Of a stretch of DNA of 34,387 nt, positions 25,362 through 33,106 are shown piece by piece (the first letter of the stretch is position 1; each line of letters starts with the position of its first letter). The translations under genes and the position numbers were made by a program. Under the pieces are notes generated by a model. It had not been told where the DNA came from and made no database searches. It saw only the letters and a program-made list of their open reading frames with translations. This DNA is from Chryseobacterium gleum (GTDB taxonomy: Bacteria; Bacteroidota; Bacteroidia; Flavobacteriales_C; GCA-002722245): NCBI GenBank assembly GCA_945871895.1, contig CAMBXP010000021.1, forward strand, positions 1-34,387, given 5' to 3'.

Positions 25362-25416
25362 TTAAGTTGTTATGCCTTACTCAAACCCTACGTTGCTTAT
25401 CTGTCTAACAACTTAA
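25362..25416 (-). promoter_or_regulatory. Inverted repeat in the helicase leader
   Basis: TTAAGTTGTTA (25362-25372) and TAACAACTTAA (25406-25416) are a perfect 11-bp inverted repeat with a 33-nt loop, beginning 3 bp before the helicase start codon. If transcribed it would hold the start region in a hairpin. The remaining 25417-25570 stretch contains no credible gene. Regulation, for example by temperature, is only a guess. Confidence 0.35.
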
Positions 25417-25570
25417 TGCTTTTCAAACGTTATAAAATTTTCAGCTGAAGCGAGAGATTAGTAGAAGAAAAATAAGGGTGATAATCTTAAAGTTGCACTA
25501 ACTATACAGAACTGGTTTCTGCTAAAATGTGCGTAAAGCTAAGGTTTTAAACTTCAACATCCTAATAGGC

Positions 25571-25600
25571 TTGTTTTTTCCTGCTTTTTCCCTATTTTTA
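25571..25600 (+). promoter_or_regulatory. Candidate ffh promoter
   Basis: TTG (25571-25573) and TATTTTTA (25593-25600), separated by 19 nt, fit the Bacteroidota -33/-7 spacing, with one deviation from TAnnTTTG. Transcription would start about 15 nt before the ffh ATG. Confidence 0.35.
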
Positions 25601-25619
25601 ACCCTTCAATTTTTTACAT

Positions 25620-26951
25620 ATGTTCGATAGTTTATCAGATAAGTTAGAAAGGGCGTTTAAGGTTCTTAAGGGACAAGGCCAAATCACAGAAATTAACGTT
25701 GCCGAAACGCTTAAAGAAGTGCGTCGCGCTTTGTTAGATGCCGACGTTAGTTTTAAAGTAGCGAAAGAGTTTACAGATAGAGTGAAGGAGAAGGCGCTCG
25801 GACAAAACGTTTTAACATCTATTTCTCCCAACCAATTGATGGTGAAAATTGTTCACGATGAATTGGCCGAATTGATGGGTGGTGATGAAACAGATATTAA
25901 TCTTAAAGGTTCTCCAGCCATCATATTAATTGCAGGTTTGCAAGGTTCGGGTAAAACTACCTTCACCGGAAAATTTGCCAATTACCTGAAAAAGAAAAAA
26001 GGTAAAAATCCATTGCTCGTTGCGGGTGATGTTTACCGTCCGGCTGCAATCGACCAACTTGAAGTATTAGGTGCTCAGGTAGAATGTGCCGTTTTTACCG
26101 ATAGAGACAGCAAAGATCCGGTGGCGATTGCTAAAGCAGCTATTGAGCATGCTAAATCGAAAGGATACAACGTGGTGATTATAGATACTGCCGGTCGTTT
26201 GGCTGTCGACGAGGCGATGATGAACGAAATCGCTAACGTGAAATCAGCTGTGAATCCGGGTGAGATTTTGTTTGTGGTGGATTCGATGACCGGACAAGAT
26301 GCAGTGAACACTGCGAAAGCCTTCAACGATAGATTAGATTTCGACGGAGTTGTTCTTACAAAATTAGATGGTGATACACGCGGTGGTGCGGCTTTATCTA
26401 TTCGCGAAGTAGTTGACAAACCCATTAAGTTTGTGGGTACTGGCGAGAAGATGGATGCCTTGGATGTGTTTTATCCAAAACGTATGGCCGACCGTATTTT
26501 AGGGATGGGCGACGTGGTGAGTTTGGTAGAGCGCGCACAAGAACATTTTAGTGAAGAAGAGGCTAGAAAGTTGCAAAAGAAAATTCATAAAAATGAATTT
26601 AACCTCAACGACTTTTTTGAGCAAATTCAGCAAATCAAGAAGATGGGTAACATGAAAGATTTGATGGGTATGATTCCAGGCGTTGGTAAGGCTCTAAAAA
26701 ATGTAGATATCGATGATAATGCTTTCAAATCTATTGAAGCCATTATTCAAAGTATGACTCCCAAAGAGAAATTGAATCCATCTATTTTAAGTGGCAGCAG
26801 AAGAAAAAGAATCGCTGCAGGTAGTGGCACCAATATTCAAGAAGTAAATAAACTCATCAAGCAGTTTGAAGACACATCTAAAATGATGAAAATGATGTCG
26901 AACAAACAAAACATGATGAAGATGATGAAGAATTTCCCAGGGATGGGGTAG
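25620..26951 (+). CDS. ffh: Signal recognition particle protein Ffh (SRP54)
   Basis: Ffh is the GTPase of the signal recognition particle; with the 4.5S RNA it delivers nascent membrane proteins to FtsY and the Sec translocon. The 443-aa protein has the N domain (about 1-95), the G domain with P-loop GLQGSGKT (106-113), [19 protein letters not shown], and the methionine-rich M domain (about 300-443), whose tail is a dense Met/Lys run (MMKMM repeated) ending FPGMG. Length is normal. No gene for the SRP RNA was recognised in the window. Confidence 0.96.
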   Translation: MFDSLSDKLERAFKVLKGQGQITEINVAETLKEVRRALLDADVSFKVAKEFTDRVKEKALGQNVLTSISPNQLMVKIVHDELAELMGGDETDINLKGSPAIILIAGLQGSGKTTFTGKFANYLKKKKGKNPLLVAGDVYRPAAIDQLEVLGAQVECAVFTDRDSKDPVAIAKAAIEHAKSKGYNVVIIDTAGRLAVDEAMMNEIANVKSAVNPGEILFVVDSMTGQDAVNTAKAFNDRLDFDGVVLTKLDGDTRGGAALSIREVVDKPIKFVGTGEKMDALDVFYPKRMADRILGMGDVVSLVERAQEHFSEEEARKLQKKIHKNEFNLNDFFEQIQQIKKMGNMKDLMGMIPGVGKALKNVDIDDNAFKSIEAIIQSMTPKEKLNPSILSGSRRKRIAAGSGTNIQEVNKLIKQFEDTSKMMKMMSNKQNMMKMMKNFPGMG

Positions 26952-26960
26952 TAGTAACTC

Positions 26961-27039
26961 GTTTAAAGTTTAATGTTCAAAGTTCAATGTTAGCTGACTT
27001 GAATTCTGAACATTGAACATTGAACATTGAACATTGAAC
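26961..27039. repeat. TTCAATG/GAACATT repeat with 7-bp tandem array abutting folD
   Basis: The left part (26961-26991) holds GTTTAATG, TTCAAAG and TTCAATG units. The right part (27008-27039) is four perfect head-to-tail copies of the 7-mer GAACATT plus GAAC, the complement of the left units, so the whole forms an imperfect inverted repeat. The array ends 1 nt before the folD ATG (27041). Tandem copy number could change by slippage. Confidence 0.8.
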
Positions 27040-27040
27040 T

Positions 27041-27922
27041 ATGATATTACTCGATGGCAAAAAAACATCAGCAGAAGTAAAAGCTGAAATCAAAATTGAA
27101 GTAGATAAGCTTAAAGCATCTGGCGGAAAAATTCCTCACTTAGCAGCAGTGCTGGTGGGAAATGATGGCGCTAGTGAAACTTATGTGGCAAGTAAAGTGC
27201 GCTCTTGCGAAGAGGTTGGATTTAAATCTACTTTGATTCGCATGGAAGCTACAACTACCGAAGAACAGTTGATGGAAATTATTCATGGCTTAAATGATGA
27301 TGCCGATATCGACGGATTTATAGTTCAATTGCCGCTGCCAAAACACATCAACGAAGAGAATGTGACTAAGGCGATTTTGCCTCAAAAAGATGTTGACGGA
27401 TTTCATCCGGTGAATGTGGGGAGAATGACTTTGGGCCAACCTTCTTATATTTCTGCAACGCCTTGGGGCGTTATGCAAATGCTAGAAAAATACAACATCG
27501 ATACACAAGGAAAACATTGTGTGGTGATTGGTAGAAGTAATATCGTTGGCCGACCGATGAGCATCCTCATGTCGCAATCGGGCAAATTTGCCAACGCTAC
27601 GGTTACTGTTTGTCACAGCAAAACTAAAGACATCGCATCGTTCACTCGTTCTGCAGATATTTTAATTGTGGCTTTAGGTAAAGCCGAATTCGTAACCGCT
27701 GATATGGTAAAAGATGGTGCTGTAGTAATCGACGTTGGTATCACTCGTGTTGCCGATGCAACTAAAAAAAGCGGCTTCGCCATCAAAGGCGATGTTAAGT
27801 TTGATGAGGTTGCACCAAAATGTTCTTACATCACGCCGGTTCCTGGTGGAGTGGGATTGATGACGGTAGCTTCCTTGATGATGAATACGCTGTTGAGCGC
27901 GAAAAAGGAGATTTATAAGTAA
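27041..27922 (+). CDS. folD: Bifunctional methylenetetrahydrofolate dehydrogenase/cyclohydrolase
   Basis: FolD interconverts 5,10-methylene-, methenyl- and 10-formyl-tetrahydrofolate using NADP(H), supplying one-carbon units for purines and formyl-Met. The 293-aa protein has the active-site block [17 protein letters not shown] with Y48 and catalytic K52, [20 protein letters not shown], the cofactor loop [14 protein letters not shown] and the terminal [15 protein letters not shown]. The ATG is preceded directly by the 7-bp tandem array, so its leader is made of repeat DNA. The stop TAA shares a base with the next ATG. Its 3' end recurs 621 bp downstream as a direct repeat. Confidence 0.96.
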   Translation: MILLDGKKTSAEVKAEIKIEVDKLKASGGKIPHLAAVLVGNDGASETYVASKVRSCEEVGFKSTLIRMEATTTEEQLMEIIHGLNDDADIDGFIVQLPLPKHINEENVTKAILPQKDVDGFHPVNVGRMTLGQPSYISATPWGVMQMLEKYNIDTQGKHCVVIGRSNIVGRPMSILMSQSGKFANATVTVCHSKTKDIASFTRSADILIVALGKAEFVTADMVKDGAVVIDVGITRVADATKKSGFAIKGDVKFDEVAPKCSYITPVPGGVGLMTVASLMMNTLLSAKKEIYK

Positions 27923-28544
27923 TGCGAATACTATTATTCTTATTTATATTTTTTTCATCTTTTCTCACCGCTCAGTCTTCTTTAAAAATAGGTGCTGAAT
28001 TAAGTGCTAATGTTGCAATCTCTCGTGGTGGTGTTCCTGCGCTAAATCTTTTTTTTAAGTGGAATAGGCATGAGGTTTATTTGGGCATTAATGATTATTT
28101 GAATATGTTATTTCCTGGTGCTTCGCCTATTGATGCCTTAGGTTTTGAATCAGGTTACAAATATCATTTTCTTTCAGGGAAAAGGAGAAGTCATTTTTAT
28201 TCGGAATTTAATGTGCAGCATTATGCTTGGTCGTGGGGTGCTGGACCAAATTATTCTTATAATAACAATGAATATGAGAGTGGATATCCCGCTTCTTTTG
28301 GTAGAAATTGGCTCCTAAACTCATCCTTGCAAATAGGTTATGAAACGTATTTTTTGCGTTGGTTATCGCTCACTATTTCTAGTGGAATTGGGTTGCAATA
28401 TGATAAAGAATCTATTCGCGATAATTTTCTGCCCGGTTACCCTTATCAAGTTAAAAGCGAATTGTATTATGTTATTGTTCCTTTTAAAGTGGGACTAAGA
28501 TTTACAATTGGTTTAAATAAAGGAAAGGGAGATTTATAAGTAAT
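27903..28544. repeat. 21-bp direct repeats flanking the gene after folD
   Basis: The folD terminus AAAAGGAGATTTATAAGTAAT (27903-27923; 17 perfect bases at 27907-27923) recurs as AAAGGGAGATTTATAAGTAAT at 28524-28544 with one substitution. The copies sit exactly at the two ends of the 205-aa gene and are read in different frames, so they are not a protein-level similarity. This pattern suggests insertion at, or duplication of, the folD 3' end. Confidence 0.75.
27922..28539 (+). CDS. Hypothetical outer-membrane beta-barrel protein
   Basis: The product is 205 aa, with a signal peptide ending FLTAQ and a mature part of short amphipathic strands rich in Tyr, Phe and Gly (LKIGAELSANVAI, EVYLGINDYLN, LGFESGYKYHFL, SLQIGYETYF, FKVGLRFTIGL). 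It looks like an 8- to 10-stranded barrel of unknown function. It overlaps the folD stop codon by one base, so it is translated with folD, though the two have no obvious functional link. It is bracketed by direct repeats, which suggests it is an acquired cassette. Confidence 0.75.
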   Translation: MRILLFLFIFFSSFLTAQSSLKIGAELSANVAISRGGVPALNLFFKWNRHEVYLGINDYLNMLFPGASPIDALGFESGYKYHFLSGKRRSHFYSEFNVQHYAWSWGAGPNYSYNNNEYESGYPASFGRNWLLNSSLQIGYETYFLRWLSLTISSGIGLQYDKESIRDNFLPGYPYQVKSELYYVIVPFKVGLRFTIGLNKGKGDL

Positions 28545-28599
28545 ATCTAAAACAAATCTACAGTTTGAAATTGTTGGTTAAGTAATCTTCCGTTGAATA

Positions 28600-28657
28600 T
28601 ACTTCCGGGTGCGCAACTCCTCCGTCAGCTGACGGAGGAGTTGTGCACCCAGAAGTA
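28600..28657. repeat. 58-bp near-perfect palindrome
   Basis: The two halves (28600-28628, 28629-28657) are complementary except at two positions, one of which would still form a G-U pair in RNA. The centre is TCCGTCAGCTGACGGA, and the core GTCAGCTGAC also appears at 3120-3129. It lies between convergent genes (barrel protein and MORN protein) in a gap of about 180 bp that otherwise holds nothing recognisable. It may work as a bidirectional transcription barrier. Confidence 0.8.
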
Positions 28658-28723
28658 CGCTCTCAAAAAAGGAAATTGAAATTATTTAACGATTGTTTTG
28701 TTTAATCAACAACTAGTGCAGAC

Positions 28724-30202
28724 TTAGAATACCTTTTTCCCTTTTCGGTAAAACTCGCGTTTTGATTTACCGTTTTCATCAACGTATTTCCACCAGCCTT
28801 TTTTAATGCCGTCTTTGTACTTTCCTTTTGTTTTTAGATATCCTGTGGCGTAGTATTCTAAATATTTACCTTCCAAATTTCCTTTTTCGTTGTAGCCTTC
28901 TTGCAATTGAATTCTACCGTCCACATACCATAAGTTATGATCGCCAAAAGGTTTTCCGTTGTTGTAATACACATATTCCTTTGGTTGATAATTGTCGTAC
29001 CACTTTTGATACAAGCCATCTAAAACACCATTGCTGTAATTGATTTCTGAAATGAGTTTGTCGTTCGAAGTCCACTCTCTTTGCAATCCATCCAACAAAT
29101 CATTGGTATAATAAAACTCCGATTGTTTAATGCCGTTTGGATACCATGAAACCACGCTGCCTTCTTTGATGTCGTTAATGGAAGTGTCACTTAGTGGTTC
29201 TCGGTAAAAGGAAATACTCAAATTGCTATCCATGCTACTCACATAGAAATCGCTTTGTCGCATAATGATTTCGCGAGAAAGATTATTATCTAGTTTTTGG
29301 TGGATGTCACTTACATTTTTAACGACCAAGTTGGAGAGCTGACTGCTACTCAACATCTTTTTAGTGAAGTTATAAAAAATGGTATTCCATAAACCTTGCG
29401 TGCTTTGTATGTTTTTGTTGCCATTGAAATAGCTAAAAGTGGGAACGTAGTACTCTGTGTTTTCCTGACATTCAGATAACACTTCGTCTTTCTCGTTGTA
29501 TCTTTTGTAGGTGTAAGAGCAGCATTCCGACAAGCCATTTTTACTAATGGTATTGCCTTTTAGAATTAATTTCTCGGTAGTTTCAAAACCAAGTTCGAGA
29601 GATTTTTCCTGACTGTACCACTCCATGCTTATATAAGTGTTGAAGTTTTTTAAGAAAGAGGCATCTAAGGGATATTTAAGTTTGATTAAATATTCTCCCG
29701 TTTTCAAAATACTTTTTTCCCTTATTTGAATAATGCTGTCGTTGATGTTCGATTTTGAAAAGAGCTGATAATATTGGGTATAAGCGTCGTTTTTTTCAAA
29801 CTTAACATCGTCGGTGCGCGAATAAAATTCATTTATCCCGTTAATTACGGTGAGCATTTGAATAGACAATAAGAAAACGGCTCTGTTGTAGGCTTGTTTG
29901 TACGCTTTCTCTGAATCTAAAAATGGGTCGGAAACACCTATGCTGTAAATGTTGTTTTCGGCCACCGAGTTCCAATTGAAAAACCAAGAAGGAAGGGTGT
30001 CGTGACTAAAATACTGATCGGGAATTTTTTGCAATGTGCCGCTCAAGGGGTCGTCTAAATTCTTTTCGAAGTTCCAGATGAGGTCGGGATAATTTTTTTG
30101 CCATTCAACAAAATCGCTTGTCTGCGCAGATACACTTAGAGAGAAAAGCAAAACAATTACCAGGTGTGCGCTGCGAAAGTTCATGAGTCTGTTTTGCTTC
30201 AT
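28724..30202 (-). CDS. Secreted MORN-repeat protein
   Basis: The 492-aa protein (from the ATG at 30202) has a signal peptide ending SLSVSAQ; ATGs at 30217 and 30184 are alternatives, and an imperfect promoter-like TATTTTG just upstream favours one of the two inner starts. An N-terminal part of about 300 residues includes SIGVSDPFLDSEKAYKQAYN, which resembles LPP20-type periplasmic domains. The C-terminal part (about 345-492) consists of MORN-type repeats of roughly 22 residues (GSVVSWYPNGIKQSEFYY, DGLYQKWYDN, GKYLEYYATGYLKTKGKY, GWWKYVDENGKSK). Such repeats are common in Bacteroidota exported proteins. No enzymatic motif is visible. Confidence 0.82.
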   Translation of the reverse strand: MKQNRLMNFRSAHLVIVLLFSLSVSAQTSDFVEWQKNYPDLIWNFEKNLDDPLSGTLQKIPDQYFSHDTLPSWFFNWNSVAENNIYSIGVSDPFLDSEKAYKQAYNRAVFLLSIQMLTVINGINEFYSRTDDVKFEKNDAYTQYYQLFSKSNINDSIIQIREKSILKTGEYLIKLKYPLDASFLKNFNTYISMEWYSQEKSLELGFETTEKLILKGNTISKNGLSECCSYTYKRYNEKDEVLSECQENTEYYVPTFSYFNGNKNIQSTQGLWNTIFYNFTKKMLSSSQLSNLVVKNVSDIHQKLDNNLSREIIMRQSDFYVSSMDSNLSISFYREPLSDTSINDIKEGSVVSWYPNGIKQSEFYYTNDLLDGLQREWTSNDKLISEINYSNGVLDGLYQKWYDNYQPKEYVYYNNGKPFGDHNLWYVDGRIQLQEGYNEKGNLEGKYLEYYATGYLKTKGKYKDGIKKGWWKYVDENGKSKREFYRKGKKVF

Positions 30203-30246
30203 TGAGCCAAAATACATACCAATTGATAATTATTTTCAAAGGGCAG

Positions 30247-30344
30247 TAACTTTTAATGAACAAGTTTGTTTTAGCTATTGTCCAGACAATTAAGGTTAAA
30301 TGTTAAGTTTTAGGCACCTGCACTTCCCGGCAGGTGCTTTTTTT
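30247..30344 (+). ncRNA. Candidate small RNA upstream of fic
   Basis: A promoter-like pair TTG (30223-30225) and TAACTTTT (30247-30254), 21 nt apart, precedes a short hairpin ATTGTC-CA-GACAAT (30277-30290) and then a strong intrinsic terminator (30314-30344). No reading frame of useful length exists between them and no rightward gene precedes. An RNA of about 85 nt is therefore possible. The promoter deviates from consensus, so this is tentative. Confidence 0.3.
30314..30344 (+). terminator. Intrinsic terminator with no gene in front
   Basis: GCACCTGC (30314-30321) and GCAGGTGC (30330-30337) form a perfect 8-bp stem with an 8-nt loop, followed by seven T (30338-30344). Orientation is rightward: on the other strand no T-run follows. 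The only upstream gene is on the opposite strand, so it ends an unannotated transcript or insulates fic. Confidence 0.85.
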
Positions 30345-30390
30345 ATGGATTTCGTATGGTAAAGCTGAGGATGCATCTTATTGGATGTAT

Positions 30391-30510
30391 TTGTGCATAT
30401 AATTGAGATATGCTCAAAAAATTGAAATAATTGTGCGGATAGGTTTGCTGTGTTCAGTTTTTGTGCATATTATTGCAATAGGCTCAAAAAGAGCTAAATT
30501 TTGTGCGTAT
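30391..30510 (+). promoter_or_regulatory. Tandem operator array and promoter of the fic gene
   Basis: Two 70-bp units (starting at 30391 and 30461) each hold a palindrome, TTGTGCATAT-N7-ATATGCTCAA (30391-30417) or TTGTGCATAT-N7-ATAGGCTCAA (30461-30487), and a lone half-site exactly 40 bp after the unit start (TTGTGCGGAT 30431-30440; TTGTGCGTAT 30501-30510). An inferred promoter (TTG 30473-30475, 19-nt spacer, TAAATTTTG 30495-30503) lies inside the second unit, so sites cover both promoter elements. This is the layout of a repressed or autoregulated promoter. Confidence 0.7.
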
Positions 30511-30524
30511 AAAAAGAGTTGTTT

Positions 30525-31634
30525 ATGAATCCATACGATAGAGGAAAACCCTTTAATTTATTGCCTTTACTGCCTCCTGATGATCAGAAGCTTCAGTCTT
30601 TAACTATAATGAAGAAGTTGGTTACTGCAAACAGATTGTTGGCCAAATTGGATGGAATATCGACATCTCTTCCAAATCCAAATATGTTGATTAATACGCT
30701 TACATTACAAGAAGCACGTTCGAGTACTGAGATTGAAAACATCTTTACAACGGATGATGAATTGTATAAGGCTATATCAACGCCTGAAACTAAGATGAAT
30801 CCTGCAACGAAGGAAGTTTTGAAATATAGAGAATCGCTTTGGGCTGGAGTTAAATCCATTCAGGACAATGATAAAATCACAGAACAACAAGTGAAAAGTG
30901 TTTTTCAAACTATTAAGGAAACGAAATCAGGCTATAGAATACCAACGATAAAAACAGTAATTAGAAAAGGAGGAAGTTCGATTACATCTGGTCAGGTTAT
31001 ATACACTCCACCTAGAGGCGAAGGAGTTATAGAAGAGAAAATGAAAAACTGGATTGACTTTATTAATGATGATAAAAAATTTGAATATGACCCATTGTTG
31101 AAAATGGCCATCAGTCATTATCAATTTGAAGCCATTCATCCCTTTGAAGATGGTAATGGAAGAACGGGAAGGATTTTGAATTTATTGGTGCTTATCAACA
31201 AAGGGTTACTCACTTACCCCATCTTATATTTGAGTAAATACATCATTCAAAATAAAAGTGAATATTATGCTTGTTTAGGAGATGTGACCGAAAGGGGTGA
31301 TTGGGAAAGTTGGATATTATATATGCTGGAGGCTGTTGAAAGAACAGCGGCTTATACTATTGGAAAGATAGCCGACATAAATGAACAACTTGAAGAAACG
31401 AGTAAATATGTAGCCAAGAAATTACCTAATATCGACAAAGCTATTATTGAATCCATATACACCCAACCTTATATTCGTGCAGTTCATCTATTAGGTCCGA
31501 AAATAAAGAGCAGAAACACTGCCACCAAGTATTTAATGCAGTTAGAAAAAACTGGAGTACTAGAATTGAAAATAGTTGGAAGAGAGTACATTTACATTAA
31601 TAAAGGGTTAGTCGATTTACTATCGACGAATTAA
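30525..31634 (+). CDS. Fic family protein (putative AMP-transferase) with C-terminal winged helix
   Basis: The product is 369 aa from the ATG at 30525 (a TTG two codons earlier is less likely). Fic enzymes usually transfer AMP to a Ser, Thr or Tyr of target proteins. The catalytic loop HPFEDGNGRTGR is complete at 205-216, with H205 the general base. The inhibitory motif (S/T)xxxE(G/N) is present near the N-terminus as STEIEN (67-72, E71 the blocking Glu), so it is a class II-type, self-inhibited Fic. A flap segment (IYTPPRGEGVIEEKM) lies at about 159-173. The last 70 or so residues (AVHLLGPKIKSRNTATKYLMQLEKTG onward, in pieces) look like a winged helix. The operator-like array upstream makes autoregulation attractive. 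The target is unknown. Confidence 0.92.
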   Translation: MNPYDRGKPFNLLPLLPPDDQKLQSLTIMKKLVTANRLLAKLDGISTSLPNPNMLINTLTLQEARSSTEIENIFTTDDELYKAISTPETKMNPATKEVLKYRESLWAGVKSIQDNDKITEQQVKSVFQTIKETKSGYRIPTIKTVIRKGGSSITSGQVIYTPPRGEGVIEEKMKNWIDFINDDKKFEYDPLLKMAISHYQFEAIHPFEDGNGRTGRILNLLVLINKGLLTYPILYLSKYIIQNKSEYYACLGDVTERGDWESWILYMLEAVERTAAYTIGKIADINEQLEETSKYVAKKLPNIDKAIIESIYTQPYIRAVHLLGPKIKSRNTATKYLMQLEKTGVLELKIVGREYIYINKGLVDLLSTN

Positions 31635-31706
31635 TTTGGCGTGAGAACTTAGTTTTCAGTGGCTTAACCTTGGAATCTATTCACCAAGATTTAATTATCA
31701 TAATTT

Positions 31707-32063
31707 ATGAAAAGTACAGGCTCAGATTTTTTATTTTTATGCAGGAGTCTTTATTTCAAAAAGATTACTCCTATTAATATTTTAACTTCTAATGATGCGG
31801 ATAGTGTTGCACTGAGAGCAATAGTGGATGAATATTTCGCACTCAACAAATTGGAATCGCTTTGTGGTTTTTACATGGAGTATCAATATTGTGTTAATTT
31901 AATTACTGCTCATTTTGTTTTTGAAAGAAAAGATAAAGTTTCAAAACATTATTTGAATGATGCTATTGAAATAATACAAAGATATTCGACAACTCCTTTG
32001 GATGTTGAATTAGCTAAAGAAGAGCTTCAATGGTTGGAGGCTAATAAAAATATATTGGATTAA
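31707..32063 (+). CDS. Hypothetical protein downstream of fic
   Basis: The product is a 118-aa, mostly alpha-helical, soluble protein without signal peptide or recognisable motif. It contains a hydrophobic central helix region (YQYCVNLITAHFVF) and an amphipathic C-terminal helix (DVELAKEELQWLEANKNIL). It starts 72 nt after fic in the same direction with no terminator between, so cotranscription is possible. A partner or regulator of Fic is conceivable but nothing in the sequence proves it; it may also be unrelated. Confidence 0.55.
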   Translation: MKSTGSDFLFLCRSLYFKKITPINILTSNDADSVALRAIVDEYFALNKLESLCGFYMEYQYCVNLITAHFVFERKDKVSKHYLNDAIEIIQRYSTTPLDVELAKEELQWLEANKNILD

Positions 32064-32130
32064 TAGCTTGAAGAGGATAGTGTTTCAAAGGAGATGGTTT
32101 GGCAAAAACAGAACATAATAGATTTAAAAA

Positions 32131-32511
32131 TTATTGCGATTTATCCTTTTCAAAAGCCACAAAGAAGTTAATCCAAATGATACGTGAATATCTGTACGTA
32201 ATTGGCATTAGGGCTGATAGTTCCACTAAACCGAAGATGAGGTAATAATGTATAGGTAAATCGGGAAAAACGAATAACAAAGCAACAACAGATGGAACGG
32301 CAAAAGCTACACCCATTGCATAACTAATGTACATTGCGCCAAAGTAAAAACCTGGTTCCATATCAAAAGTGAGGTGGCAATGCTCACATTCATCTAACAT
32401 TTTTAAGCCCTTAAGAGAGTAAGGATTTGTCCCGGCAAAATAGTCGCCTTCATGGCAACGCGGACATTTCATTTTTACGATGCTGTATGCTTTAGTACCT
32501 TTAGTAGCCAT
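32131..32511 (-). CDS. DUF983 family membrane protein
   Basis: The product is a 126-aa protein of the DUF983 family. It begins with a zinc-ribbon-like part with Cys pairs CPRC (C16, C19) and CEHC (C42, C45), followed by FDMEPGFYFGAMYISYA, the family signature, and two hydrophobic segments (about 58-82 and 85-107). The role is unknown. It starts 4 nt after the stop of the thioredoxin-like gene, so both belong to one leftward operon. Confidence 0.9.
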   Translation of the reverse strand: MATKGTKAYSIVKMKCPRCHEGDYFAGTNPYSLKGLKMLDECEHCHLTFDMEPGFYFGAMYISYAMGVAFAVPSVVALLFVFPDLPIHYYLIFGLVELSALMPITYRYSRIIWINFFVAFEKDKSQ

Positions 32512-32515
32512 GTTG

Positions 32516-33073
32516 TTATTTTGTCATTTCTTCGTTGTAAAAGGTCTCGAATGATTTCCCTTTGTAATGATTTTCATTGATGTAGCGCAAGCAAACTAAA
32601 AATTGTTGGGCATTTAAATAACCGGGAATACCTTGTATTTTTTTGTTCATGCCGTCTATATACGCAATGGTTGGGTAGCCAATTCTACCGTCTTCTGAAC
32701 CGTATTGTGTGGCGAATTGATGCGCAGTTCTTCTGTTTAATGGCACTCCTAAATTTACTAAGGTGTCTTTGTTAAACACAATTGTATCGGGTCTTTCTGC
32801 ATTGAATTTTACAGCGTAGAAATTCTGATTAACGTACTCAATTACTTTAGTATCTTGAAAAGTGGTAGCATCTAATTGTTTGCACCATCCGCACCAGCTA
32901 GTGAACAAATCCACCATAATCTTTTTTGGTTTTTGTTTATTTAACTTTTCAGCTTCTTGAAGGGTGATCCATTTAATGCCTGTACTCTCTTTTTGAGGTG
33001 TTTTTGAAATAAAAGAAAAAGAGATGATTAAAGCCGAAGCAGCTACAAATGAGGCGATGAATAACTTTCTCAT
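32516..33073 (-). CDS. Thioredoxin-fold protein, membrane-anchored or exported
   Basis: The product is 185 aa from the ATG at 33073 (an upstream in-frame start at 33106 adds 11 residues before the signal). Residues 1-24 form a hydrophobic signal or anchor (KLFIASFVAASALIISFSFI). The thioredoxin active site is WCGWCK with C61 and C64; the downstream cis-Pro region is IGYPTIAYID. The pattern resembles periplasmic DUF255/thioredoxin_7-type reductases that heat up disulfide exchange in the envelope. It lies between the DUF3817 and DUF983 genes in a three-gene leftward operon; the DUF983 Cys pairs could be a substrate, but this is inference. Confidence 0.9.
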   Translation of the reverse strand: MRKLFIASFVAASALIISFSFISKTPQKESTGIKWITLQEAEKLNKQKPKKIMVDLFTSWCGWCKQLDATTFQDTKVIEYVNQNFYAVKFNAERPDTIVFNKDTLVNLGVPLNRRTAHQFATQYGSEDGRIGYPTIAYIDGMNKKIQGIPGYLNAQQFLVCLRYINENHYKGKSFETFYNEEMTK

Positions 33074-33106
33074 ACGTGTTGATTTAATAGCGCAATTAAT
33101 GTACAA

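Noticed and set aside
27008..27039. Short regular repeats as a CRISPR array
   Set aside because: The unit is 7 bp, head to tail with no spacers, and there are no cas genes.
28724..30202. Reading the MORN protein as a toxin-antitoxin component (YwqK-type name)
   Set aside because: The name attached to such repeats in databases is not evidence; the protein has a signal peptide and there is no toxin gene next to it.
100..31634. Functional link between Fic and topoisomerase IV (some Fic toxins modify GyrB/ParE)
   Set aside because: The genes are about 28 kb apart, the Fic here is of the self-inhibited type, and nothing in the sequence connects them.
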